Shown here piece after piece: positions 6,127 to 13,532 of a DNA stretch of 16,187 nt (its first letter is position 1; each line of letters starts with the position of its first letter). The notes beneath the pieces are model-generated. The model saw nothing but the letters and a program-made list of their open reading frames with translations, was not told where the DNA came from and did not search any database. The position numbers were made by a program, and so were the translations under genes. Source of the stretch: Gemmatimonadota bacterium (GTDB lineage: Bacteria > Gemmatimonadota > Gemmatimonadetes > Longimicrobiales > Gaopeijiaceae); the NCBI GenBank assembly GCA_016209995.1, contig JACQVC010000179.1, positions 1 to 16,187 of the forward strand, read 5' to 3'.

Positions 6127-7405
6127 CCAGCTCCAGCACGCGGTCCGACTCGAGTGTCCGGCGTTCGAACGTGAACACTCTGAGCACTCTCGCCGTGTGA
6201 TACAGCTCGTTGGCGAGCCTCGGCAGATCGATCAGTCCGGCCAGTCCGGCCTCACCCAGCCGTTCGACTCCCCCGTCTCGGCGCTCGACCAGCAGCTTCA
6301 AGTGGAACATGGCCCGCGTGGTCGGATAATCGATCATCACATCGCCTGGCTCGAGCCCAAGCTCGTCGGCCAGCGTGTCCTCGACGCGTCGCTTCTCCGC
6401 GGAATCCGTCGCCGCCCAGCTGCAGATCGTTCGACCGCCCAGATCGGCCGCGGTCAGCTCGGCTGCCCGTTTGGGGAGCCGCCGCGCGCGCAGCGCGGGC
6501 AGCCAACGCTCGCGAATCCGCCTGGCGACCGCCGAACCGCTCGACGCGGCGCGGCCGCCGATCTGGTAGAGCAGTTCCTCGTCGGTCGGACCCACCAGCT
6601 CGTCCGGCGCGAGCAACCGCGCGGACACCGCCTCCTCGACGATCCGCTTGTACAGGGTCGTCGCGGCCCGCACCGCATGATGCCAGTATACGTTCCGGAA
6701 CATCTGGTACTTCGCGAACAGCAGGGACTCGAGGGCGCTGACCGCCTTCTCCTGCACGCCCACGGCATACCCGCCGTGGATCGGGTCGCGTACCAGCACC
6801 AGCCCCTGGAGCAGGCGGTCCACATCCACCTCACCGTACGGCACGCCGCAGAACATCGCGTCGCGCCGCAGATATTCCATCTTGTCCAGATCCAGGCTGC
6901 CACTCACGAGTCCCTGCAGCGGCGCACGCGACGCACCCCGAATGAGCAGGTGGATGCGGGCAGAAGCTCCTTCGCCCAGTGGCAAGAGTGCGTCGCGCAG
7001 CGCCGGGTCCGCGAAGAAGCGTGCGCTCAGCGCCTCGTGGTCTCCCGGTACCCGCTCGCCTTCCAGCTCCTCGAGCGCGTGCGAGTACGCGTAGTGCCCG
7101 ATGTCGTGCAGCAGAGCCGCATAGGGGACGAGCGGCTCGTCTTCCCACGCCTCGGGGGGCGCCGTGTCCCGCTCGCGCAGGAGACGCAGCGCCGTCACCG
7201 TCAGGTGATAGACGCCGAGTGCGTGGTCGAAGCGCGTGTGCGTGGCACCAGGGTAAACCAGGTGGGCCAACCCGAGCTGGCGGATGTAGCGCAGCCGCTG
7301 AAACACGGCCGTGTCCATGATCCCGGCCGCCACGGGATCCATCCGGATCGTGTTCCACAGCGGATCCCGGATAATGCGGAAATGCGGCACTTCGGCCCTG
7401 CGCAC
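6104..7405 (-). CDS. HD-domain phosphohydrolase, SAMHD1/dGTPase-like (YwfO-type)
   Basis: Putative metal-dependent nucleotide phosphohydrolase; relatives hydrolyse dNTPs to deoxynucleoside and triphosphate. From GTG7405 it has 433 residues. The N-terminal signature FQRLRYIRQLGLAHLVYPGA (35-54) is typical of the SAMHD1/YwfO group. The HD metal site comprises His61 (TRFDHALGV), His100-Asp101 (LLHDIGHYAYSH) and an Asp in LDLDKMEYLRRD (171-182). The C-terminal half is the helical extension usual for the family. The start is weak: no Shine-Dalgarno is seen, but the domain begins at once (DPLWNTIRMD). The EVE gene ends 26 bp upstream on the same strand, suggesting one transcript. The last codons and stop lie in a repeat array. 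Substrate is not predictable; it could be a dNTPase or act on another nucleotide. Confidence 0.88.
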   Translation of the reverse strand: MRRAEVPHFRIIRDPLWNTIRMDPVAAGIMDTAVFQRLRYIRQLGLAHLVYPGATHTRFDHALGVYHLTVTALRLLRERDTAPPEAWEDEPLVPYAALLHDIGHYAYSHALEELEGERVPGDHEALSARFFADPALRDALLPLGEGASARIHLLIRGASRAPLQGLVSGSLDLDKMEYLRRDAMFCGVPYGEVDVDRLLQGLVLVRDPIHGGYAVGVQEKAVSALESLLFAKYQMFRNVYWHHAVRAATTLYKRIVEEAVSARLLAPDELVGPTDEELLYQIGGRAASSGSAVARRIRERWLPALRARRLPKRAAELTAADLGGRTICSWAATDSAEKRRVEDTLADELGLEPGDVMIDYPTTRAMFHLKLLVERRDGGVERLGEAGLAGLIDLPRLANELYHTARVLRVFTFERRTLESDRVLELVSERVGG

Positions 7406-7431
7406 GGGTCTAGCAGCTCATGGACAGGAGG

Positions 7432-7890
7432 TTACCTCTTCCGCCCCAGCTTCCTAACGATCTCGAACTCACCCTTGGCCACCGGCTGGACGGATAGGCG
7501 GCCCCGTTTTGTGACCAGCATATTCTCGAGGCCCGAGGTGTCCTTGAGAGTGCTCAGCGGCACCGGATTGGAAAGCTTCTCGACGAACTCGACATCCACC
7601 ATGTCCCAGCGGGGATTCTGAGGCGACGAATCGGGATCGTAGTAGTGTGCCTTCGGATTCCAGGACGAGGCGTCCGGATACGCTTCCCGCACTACGCGAG
7701 CAATCCCGGCGACCGCGGGTGGGTCGGCGTTGCTGTGATAGAACAGCACCAGATCGCCCACCTTCATCTTCCGCATGAAATTCCGCGCCTGAAAGTTGCG
7801 GACGCCATCCCATGCTGTGCGTCCGTCGCGTGCCAGGTCATCGATCGAGTACACGGACGGCTCTGATTTCATAAGCCAGTATTGCGCCAT
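7432..7890 (-). CDS. EVE domain-containing protein
   Basis: Small (152 residues) single-domain protein of the EVE family, a PUA/YTH-like fold that binds modified bases; the human relative is THYN1. The domain fills the whole chain. YWLMKSEP (4-11) opens it, then the WDGVRNFQARNF element (27-38) and the MKVGDLVLFYHSN strand (42-54) typical of the family. HYYDPDS and WDMVDVEFVEKL follow, and the end is basic (RKLGRKR). ATG7890 is the natural start because the family begins at this point. It lies between the YfiT/DinB-like gene (stop 47 bp upstream) and the HD phosphohydrolase (26 bp downstream) on the same strand, so co-transcription is likely. No catalytic residues are expected; it probably binds nucleic acid. 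Confidence 0.93.
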   Translation of the reverse strand: MAQYWLMKSEPSVYSIDDLARDGRTAWDGVRNFQARNFMRKMKVGDLVLFYHSNADPPAVAGIARVVREAYPDASSWNPKAHYYDPDSSPQNPRWDMVDVEFVEKLSNPVPLSTLKDTSGLENMLVTKRGRLSVQPVAKGEFEIVRKLGRKR

Positions 7891-7937
7891 TGGCTTGCGT
7901 TCCCGTGCCTAGCAGCTCGTCTGCCGAACTCTCCAGC

Positions 7938-8462
7938 CTACCATCCCATGCGTTCTCTCAGCGAGGTGATGTGCGCCACGTGATGCCGGCTGTGCCAGGC
8001 GTAGAGCTGCAGCGTGGAATCGAGCGTCTGCGGACCGCTCTCGGGATGGAGGAACGTGCGCGCGAAATCCGCGGGCGCAAGCGACTTCAGGAGAAGGCTC
8101 CACCGCTCGTGTACCGAGTCCAGAAGGTTGAGCGACACCGAAACCGGCGCGCTGCGCGCGTCCGACAGCTCCGCCCAGCGCGTCTGTTCATAGGGCTTGA
8201 TCGTAGGGTTTTCCTCGGTCAACGCCAGGCGGAACCGCACGTAGGCGTTCAGGTGGCTGTCCGCCACGTGGTGCACCACCTGACGGACGGTCCAACCATC
8301 TGGACGGTAGGGCGTATCGAGCTGCTGATCCGTCAGGCCCTTCACCGCGGCACGCATCGCGCGCGGCGCCTCCCCGATGGCCTGCATCCAGCCTCGCCGC
8401 TTCGCCTCCGTTAGGTCCGGGTCCCACTTGAAGTGGCCAACAGGGTACCTCAGGTCGTCCAC
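7938..8462 (-). CDS. DinB/YfiT-like putative metal-dependent hydrolase or thiol transferase
   Basis: Member of the DinB four-helix superfamily, closest in style to YfiT/BstA, whose characterised relatives transfer bacillithiol or other low-molecular-weight thiols. From GTG8462 it has 174 residues. It starts with DDLRYPVGHFKWDP, the YfiT-type N-terminus. The GWTVRQVVHHVADSHLNAY helix follows (His64/65 and His70), and near the end WHSRHHVAHI (156-165) gives the H-x3-H pair. Together these form the expected three-histidine metal site. GTG8462 is well supported by GAGGAGG eight bases upstream. A longer frame to 8570 would overlap the GGDEF gene and has no family similarity. It sits 50 bp after the GGDEF gene and 47 bp before the EVE gene. 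Substrate unknown. Confidence 0.9.
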   Translation of the reverse strand: MDDLRYPVGHFKWDPDLTEAKRRGWMQAIGEAPRAMRAAVKGLTDQQLDTPYRPDGWTVRQVVHHVADSHLNAYVRFRLALTEENPTIKPYEQTRWAELSDARSAPVSVSLNLLDSVHERWSLLLKSLAPADFARTFLHPESGPQTLDSTLQLYAWHSRHHVAHITSLRERMGW

Positions 8463-8512
8463 GGGTCCTACCTCCTCTCTGCCTAACCCACTGCGCGGCG
8501 CCAAGAAAAGTC

Positions 8513-9397
8513 CTACGAACGGGCGGCCGGTGCCATTCCTCCCGCGGCTGCCCCGAACGTAACCGGCCACTGCTCCTGCAGGATTGCGTTCTTACCGCGC
8601 TCCTTTACGGTGTACATCAGCCCATCGGCTCGCTTGAGCATCGCATCCACCGATGCCGGAGCCGAGTTGAAGGTCACGGCCCCAATACTCACGCTCACGG
8701 GCCAGCCGTTCCGCTGCACCTCCCCATCGAGCGACTCCTTCACCCGATTGAGCAGCGAGGCCGACTCCTCGAACCCCGTCTCGGGAAGAAGGAACGCGAA
8801 CTCGTCGCCGCCCACACGCGCGACCATGTCGGTAGCCCGAATCGCCTCCAGCGCCACCGACGCCACCATGCGCAGAACCTCATCCCCCGAATCGTGGCCT
8901 AGAGTGTCGTTCACGGTCTTGAAGTTGTCGATATCGACGAACGCCGCCGTCAGCGGCTTACGGCTTCGCCGCGCGCCCTCGATGACTTTCGCCGCGTATT
9001 CCCGGAAGTATCGCCAGCTGGCCGCGTTGGTGAGGGGATCGTAAAGAGCCCTACGCTCCTCCTCCGAGATCTTCGCGAGCAGCTTGCTGAGCAGGTAGCT
9101 ATGGAGCGAGAAGTAGCCCAGCCGAACCGTGGCATTCCAGTATGGAATCAGCCACTGGCTGTATTGCGCACCCGCCGTGACGTCGGCCACTCCCCAGACG
9201 ATCGCGCTCAGGATCGCAATGCCGATACCCGCGCGAAAACCGGCATGCAGCGTAATGATCGTGACGGGGATCAAGTAGAAGATCGAGAAGGAAAGGTCCG
9301 GCCCGGTGAGGAAGTCCGTAACTCCCAGGAACGCGACCGTGAAAACCGAGCCGGCCACGACGAGTGGTGTCGGTAAGTTACCGAAGTAGCGGGGCAT
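8513..9397 (-). CDS. membrane-bound GGDEF-domain diguanylate cyclase
   Basis: Makes cyclic di-GMP from two GTP at the inner membrane. From ATG9397 it has 294 residues. The first ~110 contain about four hydrophobic helices with a TGPDLSFSIFYLIPV element common in small GGDEF membrane sensors. A short linker (LLAKISEEERRALYDPLTNA) leads to the catalytic domain. The active-site GGDEF is intact at 196-200 (RVGGDEFAF), and the allosteric inhibitory site RATD at 187-190 is present, so product feedback is likely. DIDNFKTVNDTLGHDSGDEVL is canonical apart from Ser for Ala. The C-terminus adds an Ala/Gly-rich tail. GTG9400 (GGAG nine bases upstream) and TTG9436 are alternative starts. No EAL or HD-GYP partner is in the window. 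Confidence 0.92.
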   Translation of the reverse strand: MPRYFGNLPTPLVVAGSVFTVAFLGVTDFLTGPDLSFSIFYLIPVTIITLHAGFRAGIGIAILSAIVWGVADVTAGAQYSQWLIPYWNATVRLGYFSLHSYLLSKLLAKISEEERRALYDPLTNAASWRYFREYAAKVIEGARRSRKPLTAAFVDIDNFKTVNDTLGHDSGDEVLRMVASVALEAIRATDMVARVGGDEFAFLLPETGFEESASLLNRVKESLDGEVQRNGWPVSVSIGAVTFNSAPASVDAMLKRADGLMYTVKERGKNAILQEQWPVTFGAAAGGMAPAARS

Positions 9398-9466
9398 CAC
9401 GTGAACCGGCTCCAGAAGAGTCGCCAGCGGCTTCAAGGGGGGCCACGAAGCCGTGCTGTGAGATTC

Positions 9467-9685
9467 TTACTCTCGGCCCCCGCGCTTCCCGATCAACCTC
9501 TGGACTATGGCGCCCACGAGCGGACCCGCCAAACCTCCCACGGTGCCGCCGATCACCGTCATGAATGCGACCGGCTGCAGGTGCGCGAACAGGCCGGCCC
9601 CCGCCGTGGCGCTGCGGTAGAGGCTGGCCAGCGCAAACAGTCCTGCGCCCACCAGCAACCCGATGATGGTCGGCTTCAGCTGCAT
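9467..9685 (-). CDS. small two-helix membrane protein, function unknown
   Basis: A 72-residue protein starting at ATG9685, which is 23 bp after the DUF411 stop on the same strand. Two hydrophobic segments are evident, about 5-22 (KPTIIGLLVGAGLFALASLY) and 38-63, the second glycine-rich (GGTVGGLAGPLVGAIV). A basic end follows (KRGGRE). The upstream continuation of the frame is Gly/Arg-rich and overlaps the neighbour, so it is not counted. No family is recognised. The alternation of Gly and small residues looks like packing helices. The position directly after a metal-binding lipoprotein hints at, but does not prove, a related role. Confidence 0.65.
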   Translation of the reverse strand: MQLKPTIIGLLVGAGLFALASLYRSATAGAGLFAHLQPVAFMTVIGGTVGGLAGPLVGAIVQRLIGKRGGRE

Positions 9686-9708
9686 TCGCGTAGCGCGAGA
9701 AGACCGAT

Positions 9709-10281
9709 TCAGCGCCGCGCGTACACCACGGTGGAGCCGTCCCGGCGGAACCCGATCACCTCGTAGGGATCCCCCCTCTGGCCCGGCACCTCCATCCCCG
9801 GCGAGCCGATCGGCATCCCCGGGACCGCCAACCCAACCAGATCCGGGCGCTCCTCGAGCAGACGCTGGATCACGTCGGCCGGAACGTGACCCTCGATCAC
9901 GTAGCCAGCCACGGTTGCCGTATGGCACGTTTGCAGTCGGGCCGGAACTCCCTGAGCAACCTTCACCGGCGTCAGGTCATCCATGTCCTCAGTCGCGACT
10001 TCATACCCGTGCTCACGCAGGTGATCGATCCAGCCCGAGCAGCATCCGCAGGTCGGAGTCTTGTACACCCGGATCAGCTCCGCGTCCGCCAGCGTGGCGA
10101 CAGCCGACGGAGCGCCCGCCCCCGATCGCTCCGCTGCCGGCGCGGCGAGCGCGGCCTCGGCTCCTGCGGACGTACCTCCCGAAGCCACCGTATTTTGCTG
10201 GCCGCGACACCCCACGGCCGTAACCAACAGCAGCGAGGCGATCGCGCCGATACGCAATGATCCCATTACCGTCTTCGTCAT
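9709..10281 (-). CDS. DUF411 metal-binding lipoprotein
   Basis: Exported protein of the DUF411 family, often linked to copper or other metal handling. It has 190 residues. The N-terminal hydrophobic segment (about 8-24) ends in AVGC, a lipobox-like site with Cys25, followed by a long Ala/Gly/Ser linker (26-65). The DUF411 domain starts with IRVYKTPTCGCCSGWIDHL (70-88), carrying Cys78, Cys80 and Cys81. It continues with LQTCHTATVAGYVIEGHVPADVI, including another Cys and His pair, and GMPIGSPGME. All candidate metal ligands are present. ATG10281 is supported by GGGAG seven or eight bases upstream. It follows msrA by 104 bp and precedes a small membrane protein by 23 bp. Metal specificity is not determinable from sequence. 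Confidence 0.9.
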   Translation of the reverse strand: MTKTVMGSLRIGAIASLLLVTAVGCRGQQNTVASGGTSAGAEAALAAPAAERSGAGAPSAVATLADAELIRVYKTPTCGCCSGWIDHLREHGYEVATEDMDDLTPVKVAQGVPARLQTCHTATVAGYVIEGHVPADVIQRLLEERPDLVGLAVPGMPIGSPGMEVPGQRGDPYEVIGFRRDGSTVVYARR

Positions 10282-10385
10282 GAGTCTCTCCCGTTTGATC
10301 TCGACCTGCGTTCCACAAAAGAGTGCGTTACGATCGCCTCACCCGCCAGCTGCCCCGCCCAGTCGCCTCCTGCGCGCAGTGACCT

Positions 10386-10937
10386 TCATGCCTGCCGCAG
10401 CCGTTGCGCGAACTGCTTGCGGAACTTCGCCACCTTGGGGGCAATCACCACCTGACAGTATGCCTGACCCGGGTTCCGCTCGAAATACCGATGATGGTAC
10501 TCCTCTGCCGGATAGAACTCGCGGAACGGCGTTACCTCCGTCACGATAGACCCGTCCCATACCTTTTCCCTCTCCAGCTCCGCGATCACCCGCTCGGCCG
10601 TCGCCTTCTGCTCGGGCGAGTGATAGAAGATGGCCGAACGATACTGTGTACCCACATCCCCACCCTGACGGTTCAACGTCGTCGGATCGTGCGTGGCAAA
10701 GAAGACTTCGAGCAGCTCCCGAAAGGAGATCAGGGCGGGATCGAACGTGACCTGCACCACCTCGGCATGCCCGGTGTTCCCCGTGCACACCTGACGATAC
10801 AATGGATTCGGGGCGTGCCCGCCCGAGTAGCCGCTCATGACTTTCTCCACGCCCCGCAATCCGTCGAACACCGCCTCGAGACACCAGAAGCACCCGCCGC
10901 CGAGCGTGGCCACCTCCCGGACCGAATTCCCGTTCAT
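10386..10937 (-). CDS. msrA: peptide-methionine (S)-S-oxide reductase MsrA
   Basis: Repairs methionine S-sulfoxide in proteins using a cysteine nucleophile, reduced afterwards by thioredoxin. From ATG10937 the protein has 183 residues. The active-site motif GGGCFWCLE is at 13-21 with catalytic Cys16. Further family elements are VMSGYSGG, YRQVCTGNTGHAEVVQVTFDP and HDPTTLNRQGGDVGTQYRSA, then EEYHHRYFERNPGQAYCQ near the end. ATG10937 is chosen over longer frames because GGGAGG lies nine bases upstream and the conserved sequence starts immediately. No signal peptide is seen, so it is cytoplasmic. No msrB is adjacent. It is followed by the DUF411 lipoprotein on the same strand after 104 bp. Confidence 0.97.
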   Translation of the reverse strand: MNGNSVREVATLGGGCFWCLEAVFDGLRGVEKVMSGYSGGHAPNPLYRQVCTGNTGHAEVVQVTFDPALISFRELLEVFFATHDPTTLNRQGGDVGTQYRSAIFYHSPEQKATAERVIAELEREKVWDGSIVTEVTPFREFYPAEEYHHRYFERNPGQAYCQVVIAPKVAKFRKQFAQRLRQA

Positions 10938-11026
10938 GTCGTATTGCCTCCCGCAAGCATTATGTCGTCTGGTCGTGTCGCCGGCCGCTGCGCCCGACGG
11001 TACTCTCGGCGTAGCGGACCGGGTGT

Positions 11027-11554
11027 TCAACTCTCCTCATCGTTGCGAACCGACGCGTAAAGAAGCGCGTCCAGCGTTCGGCCTGCCTTCGTCACGAAGC
11101 GACGCATCCTTCCTTCGCACACGTATCCCGCCTTCTCCAGGACTCGTGCGGATGCCGGGTTGCTCTCGAACACGCACGCGAACATCCGGCAAAGGTCGAA
11201 GTGAGTGAAGGCATGCGCGGTGACCGCGATCACCGCTTCCGTCATGATCCCTCGCCCCCAGTACTCCTCGCCGAGCCAGAACCCGACTTCCGCCGAGCGC
11301 CGGTGCACGTCAGGCTGGATGCGGAAGCCGATGCCACCGACGGCAGATCCGCCTACGTCGATAGCGAAGTGCGTCTCCGGTTCGGCTTCCGTTGCCCACG
11401 CGAGCCACCGGTCCGCGTCCACAGCCGTGTAGGGATGCGGAAATGCGTCCCGCAGGTTGGCGGCCACGCTCGGGCTGTTCGCGTGCTTCACCAGGGCCTT
11501 CTTGTCGCCTAGCCACCAACTGCGAATCGTGCACTTCTCCAGCCGCAGCTCCAT
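11027..11554 (-). CDS. GNAT-family N-acetyltransferase (RimJ/RimL type)
   Basis: Acetyl-CoA-dependent acetyltransferase, 175 residues, of the RimJ/RimL/Acetyltransf_3 group that modifies protein N-termini or small amines. It begins with LRLEKCTIRSWWLGD. The acetyl-CoA-binding motif A is visible as GFWLGEEYWGRGIMTEAV (about 90-107), containing the R/Q-x-x-G-x-G/A loop. Motif B (ACVFESNPASARVLEKAGYV) near 125-145 is typical. The ATG lies 6 bp after the stop of the second DinB-like gene, and GAAG is within that gene's last codons, so translation is probably coupled. The product ends 89 bp before msrA. Substrate unknown. Confidence 0.92.
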   Translation of the reverse strand: MELRLEKCTIRSWWLGDKKALVKHANSPSVAANLRDAFPHPYTAVDADRWLAWATEAEPETHFAIDVGGSAVGGIGFRIQPDVHRRSAEVGFWLGEEYWGRGIMTEAVIAVTAHAFTHFDLCRMFACVFESNPASARVLEKAGYVCEGRMRRFVTKAGRTLDALLYASVRNDEES

Positions 11555-11560
11555 CTCCAG

Positions 11561-12049
11561 CTACTTCGCCGCGTAGAAGACGATGAGATCCGTGGAAATG
11601 GGCTTGGCCCCGAGCTGCCTCAGCATGGTGGTGACCTGGCCGCGGTGATAGGTCGAGTGGTTCACGACGTGTCGCATGAGCTGCCAGAGCGGATACGAGA
11701 AGGACTCTCCCTTCGTATTCTGATACGTTATGACCTGCTTCAGGTCGTCCGCGCTCGTAGCCGTGACGAAGGCCGTCTGCTCGGCTTCCACCTCCGCCCA
11801 GCGAGTGCGCAGCGCAGCGTGGTTCGCAAACGCGCTGGCCTCGGGCAATGAGCGCGGGGAAACACCCTTCCAGCGCGAGAGCCAGATCCACTCCGCTCCC
11901 AGCACGTGCGCCAACGTATCGCGCACCGAAGGGAAGCTGTTTTTCAGGTCCCGCGTGAACTCCTCCTGTGTGAGTCCCGACGTGGCTCCGAGAACGCGCT
12001 CGTTCGCCCAGCGATTGTACCGGAACAGCTCCTGCATCTCGGCCAGCAT
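11561..12049 (-). CDS. DinB family protein (putative metal-dependent enzyme)
   Basis: Second DinB-superfamily gene of the window and clearly different from the one at 7938-8462. From ATG12049 the protein has 162 residues. It begins with MLAEMQELFRYNRWANERVL, the typical DinB opening helix. The three expected metal-binding histidines are His48 (TLAHVLGAEWIW), His131 and His135 (RHVVNHSTYHRGQV). ATG12049 is preferred because GGGAGGGG directly precedes it; ATG12067 has no ribosome-binding site. It is 6 bp upstream of the GNAT gene. Relatives act as thiol S-transferases, maleylpyruvate isomerases or stress proteins, so the reaction cannot be named. Confidence 0.9.
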   Translation of the reverse strand: MLAEMQELFRYNRWANERVLGATSGLTQEEFTRDLKNSFPSVRDTLAHVLGAEWIWLSRWKGVSPRSLPEASAFANHAALRTRWAEVEAEQTAFVTATSADDLKQVITYQNTKGESFSYPLWQLMRHVVNHSTYHRGQVTTMLRQLGAKPISTDLIVFYAAK

Positions 12050-12238
12050 ATCCCCTCCCGATGTCATCGCATGCAATAACTGGCTCAGCCACCACTGAGT
12101 TCCCGCGCTCACCGAAGCGGGTAACCGCCGGACAAGGTGTCGGAGCGCCCCACGCCTACCGGGGTCCCCCCGCGACGAACGTTGCGTGGGGTGGGGCTGG
12201 CCGGGGTCTCCGCACAACAAACGCTCCGTGGGATAGGT
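12050..12238. other. 189-bp intergenic stretch, no gene
   Basis: GC-rich region between the end of the Mpo1-like gene and the start of the DinB gene, both on the - strand. It should hold the 3' end signals of the former and the promoter of the latter. It contains two similar C/G-rich blocks sharing CCGGGGTC (near 12160 and 12200). No convincing promoter pair, hairpin or small gene is seen. Confidence 0.5.
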
Positions 12239-12544
12239 TCACGCCCGTCCGCGGATCTTCGCCAGCCACCAGCGCAGACCCACGAACAGGAACCGCCAGT
12301 CGTGGAAGAACTCGGGCGGCTTACCCTCGAAGTAATGACCGACGAACTGGAGCGCCCAACCCACTACGAACATCGCCAGCGGCAACGGCCACAGCCCAGC
12401 CACGAAGACAGCCGCCACGAACAAAGGCAGCGACAGCGCAATCAGGGGAATGCCGGCCGTGTGACAGGCCCGGTTCACTGGATGCTGGTGGCTGCCGGAA
12501 TACTGGCGAATCCACTCGTCCATCGGTCGTCCGCCCAGTCGCAT
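12239..12544 (-). CDS. Mpo1-like (DUF962) membrane protein
   Basis: A 101-residue integral membrane protein of the DUF962/YGL010w family. The yeast member Mpo1 is an iron-dependent dioxygenase of 2-hydroxy fatty acid alpha-oxidation. The family signature HQHPVNRACHTAGIPL is at 19-34, with His19, His21 and His28. Hydrophobic helices run about 33-48 and 52-68. The second histidine cluster, FVGHYFEGKPP, is at 67-77, with His70. The bacterial protein is shorter than many homologues but contains both His clusters. ATG12544 is supported by GAGGGAG five bases upstream; ATG12523 is the alternative. It starts 38 bp after the M55 peptidase gene on the same strand. A fatty-acid oxidation role is inference from the yeast protein. 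Confidence 0.82.
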   Translation of the reverse strand: MRLGGRPMDEWIRQYSGSHQHPVNRACHTAGIPLIALSLPLFVAAVFVAGLWPLPLAMFVVGWALQFVGHYFEGKPPEFFHDWRFLFVGLRWWLAKIRGRA

Positions 12545-12582
12545 CACGGCTCCCTCGTCTCTGGCAGGTCGCTGCAGCACCG

Positions 12583-13488
12583 CTAAACGGAAACAAACCG
12601 GTACATCAGACGGATGAGCCGGTACGCCTCGGCCATGCTCGCCGCCGTGAACTCGACGGTATAGCCGTCGCTCTGCCGCACCCCCGGGATCGCCTGCAGG
12701 ATTTGTGGGCGGGTGGGATCCGCGAACTGAAGTCGAACCTGAATGGGCGTCCGCAGCTTCCAGGGCGTCGCGCTTGCCGTGTTCGCCAACACTCGCCGCA
12801 CCGCCGCGGCAAGATCCGCCTTCACCTGTTCCGGGTGCCGCAACCTCGCCGACTGCGGCGTCACCGCGGTCTTCGTCACGACCCCCTCGGCGCCTACCGT
12901 GTGCGTGAACTGGGCCACGAACGTGGAGTCGCCGCTTACCAACACCACCGGCACGCCCAGCTCGCCCGCGTACGCGGCGTTCAGCTCGCCTTCCCCGACC
13001 TCGATGTCGTTGAGCCACAGCCCCTTCACGATGCCGGAGCCCGTGTGCGCGAGAAAGCCGCGAGGTGTGCCGGCGCGTGCGTGGTATCCGATGAAGATCG
13101 CGGCGTCGAACGTCGCGTCGAGACCCTCGACCATCCCGTGTGGCTTGACCGCACCCTGAACGTAGGTGACGCGCGCATCCAGCTCCGTGTGAAGCAGGTT
13201 CTGCATGTCACCGTGCGAGTCGTTCACCAGCACCTCGGCGGGCCCGCGAGCGAAGATCGCCGCCACCACGGCGTTCACCTCCTCCGTCATGAGACGCCGC
13301 CCCGTCGCGTAATCCTTACCGGTCGCGCTCGTCATCGCGCCCGTGCCGATGCCTCCGATCCCCTCCATATCCACCGAGATGAAGACTTTGACCGGGGTCT
13401 GCTGCGCCAGGCTCGAGCCCGGCAGCGCGGCCGCGGCAGCCACTACCACCGCGAACGCTGGAATCGCATGCCTGCGAAGCTTTGTCAT
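12583..13488 (-). CDS. secreted M55-family D-aminopeptidase (DppA-like)
   Basis: Zinc aminopeptidase of the DppA family, which in Bacillus releases N-terminal D-amino acids from small peptides. It has 301 residues. The N-terminus (RRHAIPAFAVVVAAAAALPGSSLAQ, about 5-29) is a signal peptide with an ALPGSSLAQ cleavage region, so the enzyme is exported, unlike the cytoplasmic DppA. Metal ligands are conserved: Asp40 and Glu42 (ISVDMEG), His92 (NDSHGDM), His136 (IGYHA) and a Glu in NDIEVGEGE (160-168). The spacing between these residues matches DppA. ATG13488 has AGGG four bases upstream. Downstream is the Mpo1-like gene, and 44 bp upstream ends the DUF4286 gene. A role in recycling cell-wall D-amino-acid peptides is plausible but inferred. 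Confidence 0.92.
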   Translation of the reverse strand: MTKLRRHAIPAFAVVVAAAAALPGSSLAQQTPVKVFISVDMEGIGGIGTGAMTSATGKDYATGRRLMTEEVNAVVAAIFARGPAEVLVNDSHGDMQNLLHTELDARVTYVQGAVKPHGMVEGLDATFDAAIFIGYHARAGTPRGFLAHTGSGIVKGLWLNDIEVGEGELNAAYAGELGVPVVLVSGDSTFVAQFTHTVGAEGVVTKTAVTPQSARLRHPEQVKADLAAAVRRVLANTASATPWKLRTPIQVRLQFADPTRPQILQAIPGVRQSDGYTVEFTAASMAEAYRLIRLMYRFVSV

Positions 13489-13532
13489 GGAGCCCTACCC
13501 TGTGGTTGCTACCGTATACACCCTCTAACTCG

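Noticed and set aside
6065..7621. 518-codon open frame on the + strand
   Set aside because: It is antisense to the HD and EVE genes, has no recognisable domain, and its composition is that of a shadow frame in GC-rich coding DNA.
8463..8570. N-terminal extension of the YfiT-like gene
   Set aside because: It overlaps the end of the GGDEF gene, while GTG8462 has an excellent ribosome-binding site and begins at the family N-terminus.
12050..12220. N-terminal extension of the second DinB-like gene
   Set aside because: The extended frame has no family similarity, and a strong GGGAGGGG site directly precedes ATG12049.
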